Source: Scleromitrula shiraiana
Lineage: Eukaryota > Ascomycota > Leotiomycetes > Helotiales > Sclerotiniaceae
Assembly (NCBI GenBank): GCA_028455995.1
Contig: JABELC010000008.1
Coordinates: 434,001-498,000 of the forward strand
Direction: 5' to 3'
DNA length: 64,000 nucleotides
Under the pieces are notes generated by a model. The model searched no databases, was not told the DNA's origin, and worked only from the letters and a program-made list of their open reading frames with translations. Both the position numbers and the translations under genes were made by a program. Positions 24,132-35,064 of this stretch are shown piece by piece; positions within the stretch are counted from its first letter, which is position 1; each line of letters opens with the position of its first letter.

Positions 24132-25828
24132 ATGGAGCATTCAACTTTCGATATGCATTCACAGGCTCCGTATGAGGGTTTAGATCGATTCAAAGATGTG
24201 CTTGTTACTCCTGAAGCAGCAGCAGCAGCAGGAAAAAATATGGAAAATGTCCAACAACAAATTGTTCTTGGTGCGCATTTGGCACATGAAGAAGATATCT
24301 TGGAGGATGAGGAAACTACTCACCAAGCTGGTAAATATTCTCTGACAGCTTCAATAATATCACTAGACCTAATAGCGATGCGGTCTCATTCGCACTGAAG
24401 GATATACCTTACAACTTGAGAAAACAACTCGGACCGCTAGTTCGTCAATACATCCACACTCCTCGAATTTCAAACCCCGACTTCTCAAAATTCCCAAAGG
24501 AGTTAAGATTGAAGATATGGAAAATGGCTCTCCCAGATGCAAGAGCCGTACATATAGATTTCAAAAAAGGTCTATCTTCATAGGCAGATATAGCGATGTT
24601 ATTTGTCATGATCTATATGACGACGTCTGGACAAATGAATATAATGGCAAAGCTTTTCTCATCACTTGCTGGGAAGCTAACGGGGTTTTCAACAAGAACT
24701 ATCAGGCATTGCAGGTTGGCAGAGACGACAAACATTACTACGATGAAACCATGCCGCCACCGGTATACATCGATACGGAAAGAGATACGCTTATCTTACC
24801 TGATAAACCTGATGGTAATATTGTCGTCGACTTTCAGCAGATTATCGAGAGCTTAGATGTTTCCAGGATAACTAGGGTAGCTTGGATTTGCGAACATTGT
24901 TGGGAGCATAGATGGGGGCTATGACTACCGTATGATGGCAGCGTAGCTACGATTATTCGGAGTTCATTTCCAGCCCAAACATGTTTCGCTTATTTTAGCT
25001 TTGGAAAAGACCAACAGTCGGGTTCAGGACTATCGGGAAAGAAAGGGTGACGGTAAAATCAAAAGGGTACATTTGCTTGAGTCCAATGAAGATTTTATCG
25101 AAACATGTAGGAGTGATGAACTAGAACCAATAACTCTCGACGAATGGTTACATACTTCCCACAAAAGTGAGTACTATAGAACTCCTAGGGTTCTCAGAAG
25201 GAAACAAGGGAAGGAAACGGGCTTGACCTTCCACTTTGCGGTACTAGGACATGAGTTGGTTGATGAGATGCAACTTGTTGTCCAACAAGAGGAAAATGTT
25301 GCGCTAAGATATTCGAGAGAAACACGAAAGGTCATCATGACTGACCTCACTCATGAAGTTACAGCTGTGGCTTCAGTTAACAATACCGGCTCGTTCGTGT
25401 TGAATGATACCGGGGGCGGGACTGTCGATTGCAAGCTTTGGGAGGGTTGTAAAGCCGAACCGGGCGATGAAATTGAACTATCTACCATACCAATATCAAA
25501 GAAGGCTCGAAGAGTGACACGGCTGAATCAAAGATCAAAAAACGGAAAGGAGCCACTTTTACATTCTTACACTAAGCCGAAGAACTATTGTGACGTTTGG
25601 ATCGCTGGAAGCGTTCCCTTGATCTGTAATGATGATGGGACACTAAAGGATTTAGGAAAATACGACGGAATCGATAGGCTATTCAGTAAGGATGAGGTCA
25701 AGCAGAGTATGGAGATCAACGATGAGGATAGTGATGCAGAGAATCTAGGATGTACTTTTCTAGAGCCAGAAAAAGATGATGTATATGCCGAGCTATACAA
25801 TTTTGTTGCCTGTTTAACAAGACGATAA
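24132..25828 (+). pseudogene. Decayed 2EXR-domain (F-box-like fungal) gene
   Basis: Three reading frames carry consecutive pieces of one fungal 2EXR protein. Piece 1 (24132-24330, probably joined to an exon near 24441) contains the 2EXR hallmark FPKELRLKIWKMALPDARAV. It stops at 24581, where another frame takes over (LYDDVWTNEY..VYIDTERDTL..RVAWICEHCWEH). That frame stops at 24922. A third frame continues from about 24900 (LFGVHFQPKHVSLILALEK) but has a TAG at 24944-24946 before running open to 25828. No GT...AG intron of normal length fits at either frame switch, so two frameshifts plus a nonsense codon are the simplest reading. 2EXR proteins are a large, functionally unknown fungal family. 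Assembly error or unusual splicing remains possible. Confidence 0.65.
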
Positions 25829-26466
25829 CAGAAGACTCTTTAACCTGTCATTTCGAGTAAACAGGCGGCGAGATAGCAGAATAAGAAAGAAACACTAAAT
25901 TTCACTAAATATCGAGTCAAGGCCCATAAACCATAGTATTTCTCCCGCTTTGCACCTTGACTGTGAACACTCAGTGACTGCTAAGATATAAATGCAATCA
26001 TTCAAGAAGCTGGATCATGCATGTCCGAAGTTGCATTGAGTGAAGAAGAAAGAAACACGCAATTCCACTAGACATCGAGTCCATGGTATTTCACTCACTT
26101 TACTAATATATCAATCAATGTAATCGTTTAAGCAGGACCATGCAAGCTCTAAAATCGCATTGAGTGAAATTCATAGAAACACGGATGAATCCCACATGCA
26201 TTGAGAAACATTGACGGTTAGCTACTCTTGAGTATGTTGAAGTAAAGAAAGGAGTAACAGAGCTCTCATCAAAAAACCCAAGCTTGATCGCGGGGCAGCT
26301 GACTAATCACCATCATACCGAACCTCAAAATAATTTCCATCTATCTAGCTATCCATCCCACCACCACCACCACAACTTCTAGCTTTCCAAATACAAATAC
26401 AAAATTCTCCCGATTCTAATTACCACCAACCCAATCCATCCCGTTCTCCACCCCTCCTCCATAAAA
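25829..26466. other. Intergenic region 2EXR pseudogene - PFD5
   Basis: Contains the diverged duplication and, before PFD5, a pyrimidine-rich leader with a CCA repeat (about 26357-26372). No gene is seen. Confidence 0.5.
25880..26168. repeat. Diverged tandem duplication, two copies
   Basis: Copy 1 (about 25880-26042) and copy 2 (about 26043-26168) share, in order, a GAAAGAAACAC start, a C-A-CGAGTC word, a GTATTTC word, a CAATCAxT word and a GCATTGAGTGAA end, with indels between. A third partial start (GAAACACGG) follows at about 26174. It lies just downstream of the decayed 2EXR gene. Confidence 0.6.
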
Positions 26467-27360
26467 ATGGCATCACCAAAAGGCCAACAAAGTATGTCTT
26501 TCCCCATCCATCCCCCCCAAGCTCTCACCCCAACCCAAACCAAACCAAACCAAACTAACCACCTTCCTTCCCCCTTCAAAACAGTCGACCTCACAACCCT
26601 CAGCACCCCCCAACTAACGCAAGTAAAAAAGCAACTCGACGACGAACTCGAGCACCTCACCTCCTCCTTCCAACAACTGCGCGCCGCGCAGAATAAATTC
26701 AAGGAGTGTTTAAGGAGTATTGCTACGGGGGTTACTGAGGCTGCTAGTGGTATGTTATTTTTATCTTTATTTTTCTCGGGGGTGTGGTAGATGGGGAGGA
26801 TGTATGATTTACGTTTGGTGGGAGGAGGAGGAGGAGTGTTGGAGATGCTATGCAGGATATTGCATTGGAGAGGGATATAAAAAGTTGGAAATAGACAGAC
26901 AGACATGCTAATAAATCCGGCGGGAACATAGGCAAAGCGATACTAGTACCTCTCACAACATCCCTCTACGTACCCGGCACACTAGCAGACACCGAGAACG
27001 TAATCGTAGACGTAGGAACCGGATTTTACGTTGAAAAGGTACTCACTCTAATTCTCCTCTACACCATCTTACACCCGGAGGAATCTCTCTCATACATATC
27101 TGCTTGCACCTCACACATATAAAACAAGATACTAATAAACAATAGAGCACAAAAGATGCGACGAAATTCTACGAGGCAAAGGTGGATGAGCTTGGGAGCA
27201 GTTTAAAGGATTTGGAGATTATAGTGCAGAACAAGTCGAATAATTTACGGGTGATTGAAGATGGTAGGTTTAACGGACTTTGTACAATATTATTCGTTGA
27301 TGCTAACCGAGTATAGTTTTACGACAAAAGGTTCTTTCGGGTGTACCTTCGACTTCTTGA
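26467..27360 (+). CDS. PFD5: Prefoldin subunit 5
   Basis: Model: exons 26467-26491, 26585-26749, 26932-27038, 27146-27263 and 27317-27360, 152 residues, the usual size of an alpha-type prefoldin. The spliced protein has a first helix ([20 protein letters not shown]), the hairpin core [18 protein letters not shown] with [13 protein letters not shown], and a second helix ([20 protein letters not shown]). LVPL..SLYVPG and the [11 protein letters not shown] strand are diagnostic of Gim5/PFDN5. It works with subunit 1 and four others in the cytosolic prefoldin hexamer. The first intron is 93 nt and stop-free, so read-through of that intron is possible in principle. Confidence 0.93.
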
Positions 27361-27920
27361 TATCTATGGAGGATAGTACGATCAGATGACAGAAAATGGA
27401 AACAATAAGAATTAGCCTCTCAGAAAACCTCTCAAGAACATTGTATTGGGACATGAGCAAGCTGTTGGGTAGATGAGAGAATAAGCCATTCACGGAGTTG
27501 CACCAACGGTGCTGGGTCGGCTGTGCATAGAGCAGAACAGTCTCCGAAATTAGGCCCATCTACCCCGAAGAATAGAGCCAAGAAGAATTAGGGCTATACA
27601 ATAATTTTTGGTAGCATGTAGAAGACGTTGAAGTGAGATAAAAAACCATAGTGACTTGAATTTGGACTGAAGGTCTAAATACATTTGAGGGGAACAGTGA
27701 AGTTGGATAACAAACCGAACTAGAAGGGAGCTAATGCAAAGAACATAATTGTCCGACCTTAAGACACGGAAAAGATTAAGGCTGACAACAACATCAGTAC
27801 AATGACAGCGACAACCGAAAATTCCAAGCACCAATTCCATGTTTCAAGGGAGAAAATGAAATGACGTAAATGTGTGATAACCATGAATCCATGTAACGAG
27901 GATGCACATTGGAGGTATCT
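27361..27920. other. Convergent spacer
   Basis: 560 bp between two convergent genes. Open frames on the minus strand here (27290-27559, 27550-27840) match nothing recognisable. Confidence 0.5.
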
Positions 27921-30234
27921 CTAAGTTTGAGAAAATTCCTGTTCCAAAAACAGCAACTTCTTTTGAAGACGTTCAATGATTTTCATAAGTGGGACCAGCT
28001 TTTCGTCAGGGGTATCTGGGAAAAAAGTGCTCATGTCCGACTTCCAGCCACGATCTTTGGTTGTGTGCTCGTTGGATTCCATCTCAAGATCCCAGAGGTC
28101 ATTGAACATGCAAATATTGGATGATAACTCGGGTTCGAGCGCAGTGTTAGTTTTTTCCCAATCTCTGTTGATAGTGAACTCCATACAATATCCTTCTTGT
28201 CTCGTCTTGAATCGATAGATGCTTCGGAGCGAGGTCTTTTGAATGATGAGACCTATCTGATGACGAGGCAATATTCTTGGATATGTCAGTCCTACAGCAT
28301 CCTTGCGATCCTTTGAGTCAAGACGTGATGCATCCTCATAGTGTATAGCCTTCTTGGTTGGAAGCAAGCAATCATCAACTAGGTTCTGGGAAGATGTGGA
28401 AAATCTGTCACTAGTAGTCTCGCTATTGATCTCAACGTTCCAGTCAATCTTCCTGAGAACATAAATCAGTACACCTTGCTTGATGACTTTAGAAGAAACA
28501 AGAAACTTACTTCTCAATATCAACAATCACAATCTCAACACATTTGTTCATAGAGTCGTCTGCCAAAACCTTGACAGCGCCACCCTGGTAACCACCATCG
28601 ACTTTATCTATGTCGGCCTCTATTTGAAATTTCTCTCCTGAAGAAGTTTGCACAACAAAGACTACAAGATGCTTTGGTTGCACATCCGACAGTTTAAAGG
28701 TGACAGCGTCAAAAGGCATAAAGCAAGTGGGATTGATCTTGATACTCTCAATTATGTCAACAGCAATTTGTGCGGGAAAGCTGTTCCAATGTTAGTGTCC
28801 GAGAGCTTTTGAATCACTATTTATCGCAACCTACTTTCTCTCAAGGTACCCAGTAGTTCGCGACTTCTTCATCATCCTAACGAAACCACTAAAGGATTGC
28901 TTGGAAGTTGACAAGTCTGTATGCCAGTGTGTTAGATGGTAATGACCTAAATTGATGCGCATTTGCATCCGGTCTTTAAGATGAACCAGTTCGGAGAGTT
29001 CCTTGCTCAGTTCACTCTCGAATTTCTTACTATTTTCCACACGCATTGCAGTTGCTTCAGGTAGCCATGTGCTTACTTGAGTATTAGTGGCTGCGTCAGT
29101 AATTGCATCGAGAGCTTTGTCAGTAGGTGTCTCGGGGAATCTCATATTGTAGAGATGTTTTTTGCCATCAGCACGATTGGTTGTATCAACGTCTGCGTAA
29201 AGAATAGTAGAGCCCAAGAAACTGAGTGATGGAACAACAAGGCGGAGGGGACAAGCCATGATTTGACGTGCTTGAGCACTCTCAATTGTCTGTCTGATGC
29301 CTTTAATCACCTCCATAATATCACTGCTACCTGATGGTGCCGTAGCCCGAATAAGCAAGCATTTGCGGGGTTTTCTTAATTCAATATAAACTTTCCATGT
29401 GCTCCTGAGATGATCCAAATCTTTGGACTGATCTTGAAATAAAACTGAAGGGTCTTCCTCACTCAATGGCAATTGGTAAAACCCCTACAAAAGGTTAGTG
29501 AGACCACATTTATTATCGGGGAAGGACAACATACAATGGCAGTAAAACGCTCGCCGTCTTGAGGCTTTCGTAAGTAACGTTCCGTGTCAGCACGCACCCA
29601 TGCCTTGTGTTCGTTTGCTTTTCTCTGGGCTTCAGTTATCAATGGTGGTGGCTCTGCCCAATTACTTCGGATGGTTGGTGGCTTAGTGTCTCGAAGCTGA
29701 TTCTCATTGTGTCTTTCCCGAGGAGCATTAATTGATGCTCGACCTAAAATTGTCAGTTTCAAATGCTACAAGGAAAAGATTGGGTTACATACCATTTCCG
29801 CGTGTCTGGTGCCTATCACGGTTATCCAAGCTGCCTGTTTTGATCAATTAATATTGATCTAAAGAAAAAAAGAGCCCTTGTATCCTACCTCGAGCGACAT
29901 TGCCACCACGTTGGCTACCACCTCGGGGAACACCTCGGCTGCTGTCACCACGACCACGACTGCGACCTTGCTGCTGGTTACCTCTCAGTGAATTGGCCCT
30001 GGGTGGGTTCGGGCGAGACATGCCTCGCGGTGTGTCGGGGATTCGAACCCTAACTCTTTCCGCCGAGGCAGAGGTCTGCCGTACTACCGACTCATCGTCC
30101 CAAAGAGCGGCGTTCTCGGTCTCAAAACTATCATCGATTAGCATTATTTTTATCAAGATATGGGAAGAAATGTTGATTTAAAATCAACGAGACTACTGGA
30201 AATAAACATACATTGAATTATTCTTGGGATTCAT
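27921..30234 (-). CDS. RG-rich protein of unknown function, possibly RNA-binding
   Basis: Model: exons 30234-30212, 30127-29889, 29834-29793, 29743-29535, 29484-28835, 28780-28511 and 28452-27921, 654 residues; all junctions are GT...AG and keep one frame. I do not recognise a named family. Residues of about 45-95 are rich in RG/RGG and Ser/Gln (RSRGRG, RGGSQRGGNVARG), typical of RNA-binding or arginine-methylated proteins. A middle segment (TWKVYIELRKPRKCLLIRA through IMEVIKGIRQTI) could be a KH-like alpha/beta fold, but that is a guess. The C-terminal half is a mixed alpha/beta region ending in a short coiled coil (LVPLMKIIERLQKKLLFLEQ). Exon 2 contains a tRNA-like segment, listed separately. 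Confidence 0.75.
30039..30102 (-). other. tRNA-like segment inside a coding exon
   Basis: On the minus strand the exon reads, in order, AGTCGGTAG (as in a tRNA D-loop/box A; 30084-30092), a hairpin with stem GGCAG/CTGCC (30067-30080) where an anticodon arm would be, and an exact GGTTCGAATCC box B (30039-30049). The 7-bp acceptor stem cannot be formed and the T stem is imperfect, so it is not a functional tRNA. It encodes VRVRIPDTPRG in the RG-rich protein. Confidence 0.5.
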
Positions 30235-30731
30235 TGTTTTGACTATGTTTGTCAATCGTTTTTAATCGTCTCCTGTTGTGGAATTCTAAAAGCAACCAAA
30301 CCAATAAGTGAGAATTGCGAATATTGCAATTGCAAGAAAGAAGCAAGTGCTTTAGGATGATTCTAGAAATGTGCTGAGGAGCCTTTATTAGAAGATTTGA
30401 TGGATCTTGAAATGGATTCTTGACCAGATTGAGAACCGAGTTAAATCAATTACAAGAAACTGAAGCTTTTGAAAATAACTTTATTTTGGGAATTCATGAT
30501 TAATTGAAAACAGGCAAGGCACAACGATTTCTCGAAGGGTCTGATGAGTATTTTATTTAATTAATTGGAAGAAAACGAATTTTGTGGGTTGTGAATGTTG
30601 AGAAATTTTAAAGTTGAAATTTTGAAAGAAGAAAACAGGAAATTAATTAATTAATTAGTAATAATTAAATGTTGAGGAGGAAGGAAGTTCTTTCCTACCA
30701 TATTTATTATTATTAGTATTATTAGTGGCAA

Positions 30732-30776
30732 GAAGGAAACGAAGGAAACGAAGGAAACGAAGCAAACGAAGCAAAC
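30732..30776. repeat. 9-bp tandem repeat, five units
   Basis: Three units GAAGGAAAC followed by two GAAGCAAAC, all in register. Confidence 0.95.
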
Positions 30777-30890
30777 TTCCTTCTTTACCAAAAGATATCC
30801 AATCAATTGATTGATCGATTATCGATGGTCTGATTTAAATTAAGATTAAGGGAAGAAGTAATAAGTTTTTTTTTTTAAAGATCAGATGAA

Positions 30891-30923
30891 ATGATTGAAA
30901 TGATTGAAATGATTGAAATGATT
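30891..30923. repeat. 9-bp tandem repeat, 3.7 units
   Basis: Units of ATGATTGAA in register. Confidence 0.93.
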
Positions 30924-31120
30924 AATCAGGAAACACTCAAAAAATATAATCGAGAGAAAGTAGAAAAGGAAAGATTGAATATATCAGATATGCTTACCTC
31001 CGCAATGGAATTTTTAATCCTCAGTGGGGAGGATCTAAACTGGTGAAAATCTATTACAAAGTCAGTAAATTTCCAAGAAATGTTATTGCTGATTGCTGAT
31101 GTTTAAGGAATATGGATTGA

Positions 31121-31147
31121 AGTGAATAAAGTGAATAAAGTGAATGA
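31121..31147. repeat. 9-bp tandem repeat, three units
   Basis: Units AGTGAATAA, AGTGAATAA and AGTGAATGA. Confidence 0.9.
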
Positions 31148-32372
31148 AGCTTTGCTAATGGCGATGCTATCTTTTTTTCTTGGTAAAAACATGTTGATCT
31201 TGTCTTTCTTACCCAGTCTTACCCAGCAATAAAATATCAATTGGAGAAGAGGGAGATGAAGAGAAAGAAGAAAATGATGAGAAGGATAAGGATAAGGATG
31301 AAGATGAAGCCAAAAATGAAGAACAAATGAATACATATACCAAACAGAACGTGTTTAGGCTACATTGATCTACTGCAACTAGCCGCTATGCATATACATC
31401 AACAACATTGGAAGGGTACGTTTTTGCCAATTGTATTAGATAAGATCTGCAGATAGTTGATGTTAGGGGTATATGAAAGGACATGAGCCACTGGACTTTT
31501 GCTTTAGATCTGATCTTGAGTGAAATTGCGAATGAGCATATTGAAACCGAGAGACGCTCCAAGTACATGATATTACAACATTTAATCTGCAGAAGAAGAA
31601 ATGTTTTTAACTTACAACAAAGATCTTTCGACAGTTACCTGGCTATTGATGTTGTTAGTCAATTGTGCTATATTATGTTTGTAGGATCTAGGCAGACAAT
31701 GCTGCAGATCACGATTTTGGAATTAGGTGTTCGACTCACCCAACAAAAGGCCTAAAGCTCTCAAATTCTCCAAAATGGGAGGATATTGACATCGAGTCAG
31801 GAAAGATTGGATTGAGCTTCCAAAAAGGAAACCACAATCCGGCAATGGTCATAACATTATATCGAAGTATTAGATAGCATGACCGCAATCAAAAAATATT
31901 ACATATGTGTGTCAAGAAAAAAGAGAGAGAGAGAAAGTAGGAGATCATTTTAGAAACCCTGGAGACTATTAAACTAATAATAATCTAAATTAATCGCACT
32001 ATGACTGTTCGGATGAAGGATAGTCCGAGGCGGCCGAATATGAGAAGCTATCTACGGCGGAATTATGAATTTTGATAATAGCTCTGAAAACTAATACAAC
32101 CGTTTATCTACTATGGAAATCAGTAGTTACATAGATCCATACAGACTTAGGGAAACTCTTTTGCTAGACCGTAAAAATCTTGAATCTTCAAGAAAGCAAA
32201 ATTACAATCATTATTTACCCCTGAATTAGACAAAATTATGTAATATGTGATGCACTTCCCCAGATTTCGGTAATCAAGTTCCACAGCTACCCTTGCATAC
32301 CTTCAACTTCAGAAAATCTTACTACATACCGGAGCCCCGACATTCTTGGGAACATAACATACAACAATTGCG

Positions 32373-34797
32373 ATGCCGTCAAAACCCATTCTTCCACCAA
32401 AGCCAATTCTACCACCAAACAGCAAAGCGCGAATAAGGAGAGCAGAAAATGCCAGGAAGTTTTTGGCTGGTGGCCGCCCAGTAAGAGAGGAGTCCGACGA
32501 GGAGGAATCCGATGATGATGATTGGGAATGGATATATGAAGAAGCTGCATCTGCGAGTGCTGCTACAAATTCGCAGACCGATGCGAATGACGATGGTGGA
32601 ATTGTGTCCACAAGAAAGCGGAGGCATTCGAATGCTCCAGCGACGAAGAGGATCATCGGGGCAAAGCATGAGAAATTTGTCTGCAGGATTGCGGACTGTG
32701 TTATGATACAGAATGATACGGATTCATACTGGGCGGGTATTATCTGGGGGTTTAGAGTGTTCAATGATTATCAGGAAGGGGAAATTATGCAGGCTTTAGT
32801 TTACTGGTTTACCAGTGAAAAGGATATCCATAGCAAAGCAAGGAAGCGTTCAGACTTTCTAGAGGTAATGTTTTCCCCTTCCCCCTGTTCTACCATTCTG
32901 TTTATACTGATATCTTATAGTATGAACGCTACATAACTTCTGATCTCGATCCAATTCCTATCAACTCCATCAATGGCATAGCCACAATAATGTCCGAAAA
33001 GGCCTTTAATGCCAAATTTCCAACTGGGAGGATCCCCAAAAAGGGAAAGGAATACGGAACAACATTCATATGTCGCCGAGGGCTACATTCCAAATCAGTC
33101 ACATATACCAATGAGTTTATATGGGAGGACGAATATCACCACACAGAAGAAGATATCACTAAATTGGTGAAGAAAATCGAGGAAAGCTTACCGTCTAACA
33201 AAAGGACGAAGAGTAAAAAATACGAAGATGAAGATGCAGATGCAGATCATGCTTCAGAAGATGATGTCTCAGAAATCGACGAAAAGGAGCTTACAAGGAC
33301 CCCAAGGAAAAAACAGAAGACTACAAATGTGATGACTCCACGAAAACCACGCACGCCTTCGAAATTGGTCACACCAAGTCACAAGCGGTGCGTTTTCGAA
33401 TCCACCTTCATCATTTTATATTATAACTAACAAATGGCAGGATTGTTATCAAGAAGCCACTTGAGTTTACACCATTAGGAACTCGCATGCTCTCGCCTTC
33501 CCTTAATGCCTCTCCTTTCCAGACCGCACGTTCCCGCCTACATGTCTCATCTGTTCCCGATACACTTCCGTGTCGAGAAGAAGAGTTTTCCTCCGTTTAT
33601 ACACATCTAGCAGCTGCTATTACAGAAGGCACCGGGTCTTGCATCTACATATCTGGCACTCCAGGGACCGGAAAGACCGCAACAGTACGAGAAGTTGTTG
33701 CACAACTCAATGCATCGGTGCTTGCAGACGAATTAGATCCCTTCATCTTTGTTGAAATCAACGGCATGAAAGTGACCGATCCCCATCAATCATACTCATT
33801 ACTATGGGAAGCCCTACGAGGAGACCGAGTAAGCCCCAGCCACGCCCTCGACCTCCTAGAACGCGAATTCAACAAACCCTCCCCCCGCCGCGAACCCTGC
33901 GTCGTCCTAATGGATGAGCTCGACCAACTCGTAACCAAAAACCAAAGCGTAATGTACAACTTCTTCAACTGGCCGGGCCTTCGCCACTCCAAATTGATCG
34001 TCCTCGCTGTAGCCAACACCATGGATCTGCCCGAACGCACGCTCTCCAACAAAATCTCCTCCCGTCTCGGTCTAACCCGCATTACCTTCCCGGGATACAC
34101 CCACGAACAACTCCAAACCATCATCACATCCCGACTTACCGACGTCCCGGCTCATCTCATCCACCCCGATGCCATCCAATTCGCCTCCCGAAAAGTGGCC
34201 TCCGTATCCGGCGACGCCCGTCGCGCTCTCGATATCTGTCGACGGGCTGTTGAACTCGCGGAAGCGGATTCCCTGTCTATTCCTAATACGCCGTCGAAAA
34301 CTCCTGGACGCGAAGAGCGAGAAAAGAAAGGGAAGGGAATCGTGAGTATAGCTACGATTAAACGAGCCATTAATGAAGCTACCACGAGTCCTTTGCAGCA
34401 ATATCTTCGCGCTCTCCCGCTCGTTACGAAACTCTTCCTTGCGGCGCTAGTGTTTCGACTCAGGAGATCGGGGACAGGCGAGTGTTTACTTGGGGAGGTA
34501 TTAGATGAGGCGAAGAGGATGGCGAAGCTAGATACATCGGGGTCGTTGATTGGGTATTTACTCGTTGGGAGTGGTGTTAGTGGTGGTGGTAACAGCAGGA
34601 GCGGGGTTGTAGGAAAAGGAGCCAGGGTTGCGGGAATGGGAGAAGCGGCTATGGAGTTAACAGAGGCGGGAGTGATAGGCGTGGAGGTTAAGAAGGCGGA
34701 GAGGATGGGGAAGGTTAGGTTGGGTATTGGGGAGGAGGATGTTAAGGTTGCTTTTAGAGATGATCCTGAGATTAAAGGGTTGGGTTTTACGGGTTAG
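32373..34797 (+). CDS. ORC1: Origin recognition complex subunit 1
   Basis: Model: exons 32373-32864, 32921-33387 and 33441-34797, 771 residues. ORC1 is the AAA+ ATPase of the complex that marks replication origins and loads MCM with Cdc6. An N-terminal BAH-type domain lies at about 100-270 (FVCRIADCVMI..YWAGIIWGFRVF, EYGTTFICRRGLHSKSVTYT). A basic, acidic disordered linker follows (TPRKKQKTTNVMTPRKPRTP), with several S/T-P sites that could be CDK targets. The AAA+ core begins at about 360: Walker A GTPGTGKT at 392-399, Walker B VVLMDELDQL with Asp478-Glu479, sensor-1 region VLAVANTMDLPER, and SGDARRALDICRRAVE. The winged-helix C-terminus follows. The gene has no close neighbour upstream and converges on PRP46 267 bp away. 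Confidence 0.96.
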
Positions 34798-35064
34798 TAG
34801 ATTTATTATTGTATTTTTTCATGCATGTAGCAAAGGAGATACCCATAGAATAATCGTGAAGAGAAATAGAAATATACATTAATCTTGTAATGAAATTGCA
34901 AAGAATGGTATTCGTGATATATCGGTCATCTATACTATTATATACTCCCCCATAACGCCAATTCGCCCCTCCCTATACCATGCCCCGTGCCATGCCATGC
35001 CATGCCATTCGTTCTCTTGATTTTATACTGTACAATCGCCAAAGAGGAAGAGATATCGAATCAA

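Larger units (their letters stand above)
30235..32372. other. 2.1-kb divergent intergenic region with tandem repeats
   Basis: AT-rich DNA between the RG-rich gene and ORC1. It contains three separate 9-bp-unit tandem repeats (30732-30776, 30891-30923, 31121-31147), runs of TTAATTAATTAA near 30640-30655 and a T-run at 30866-30876. Short open frames here resemble nothing. Confidence 0.55.

Noticed and set aside
30039..30102. Functional tRNA gene
   Set aside because: Only box B and D-loop-like sequences fit. No 7-bp acceptor stem can be formed, the T stem has a mismatch and the anticodon loop is too short.
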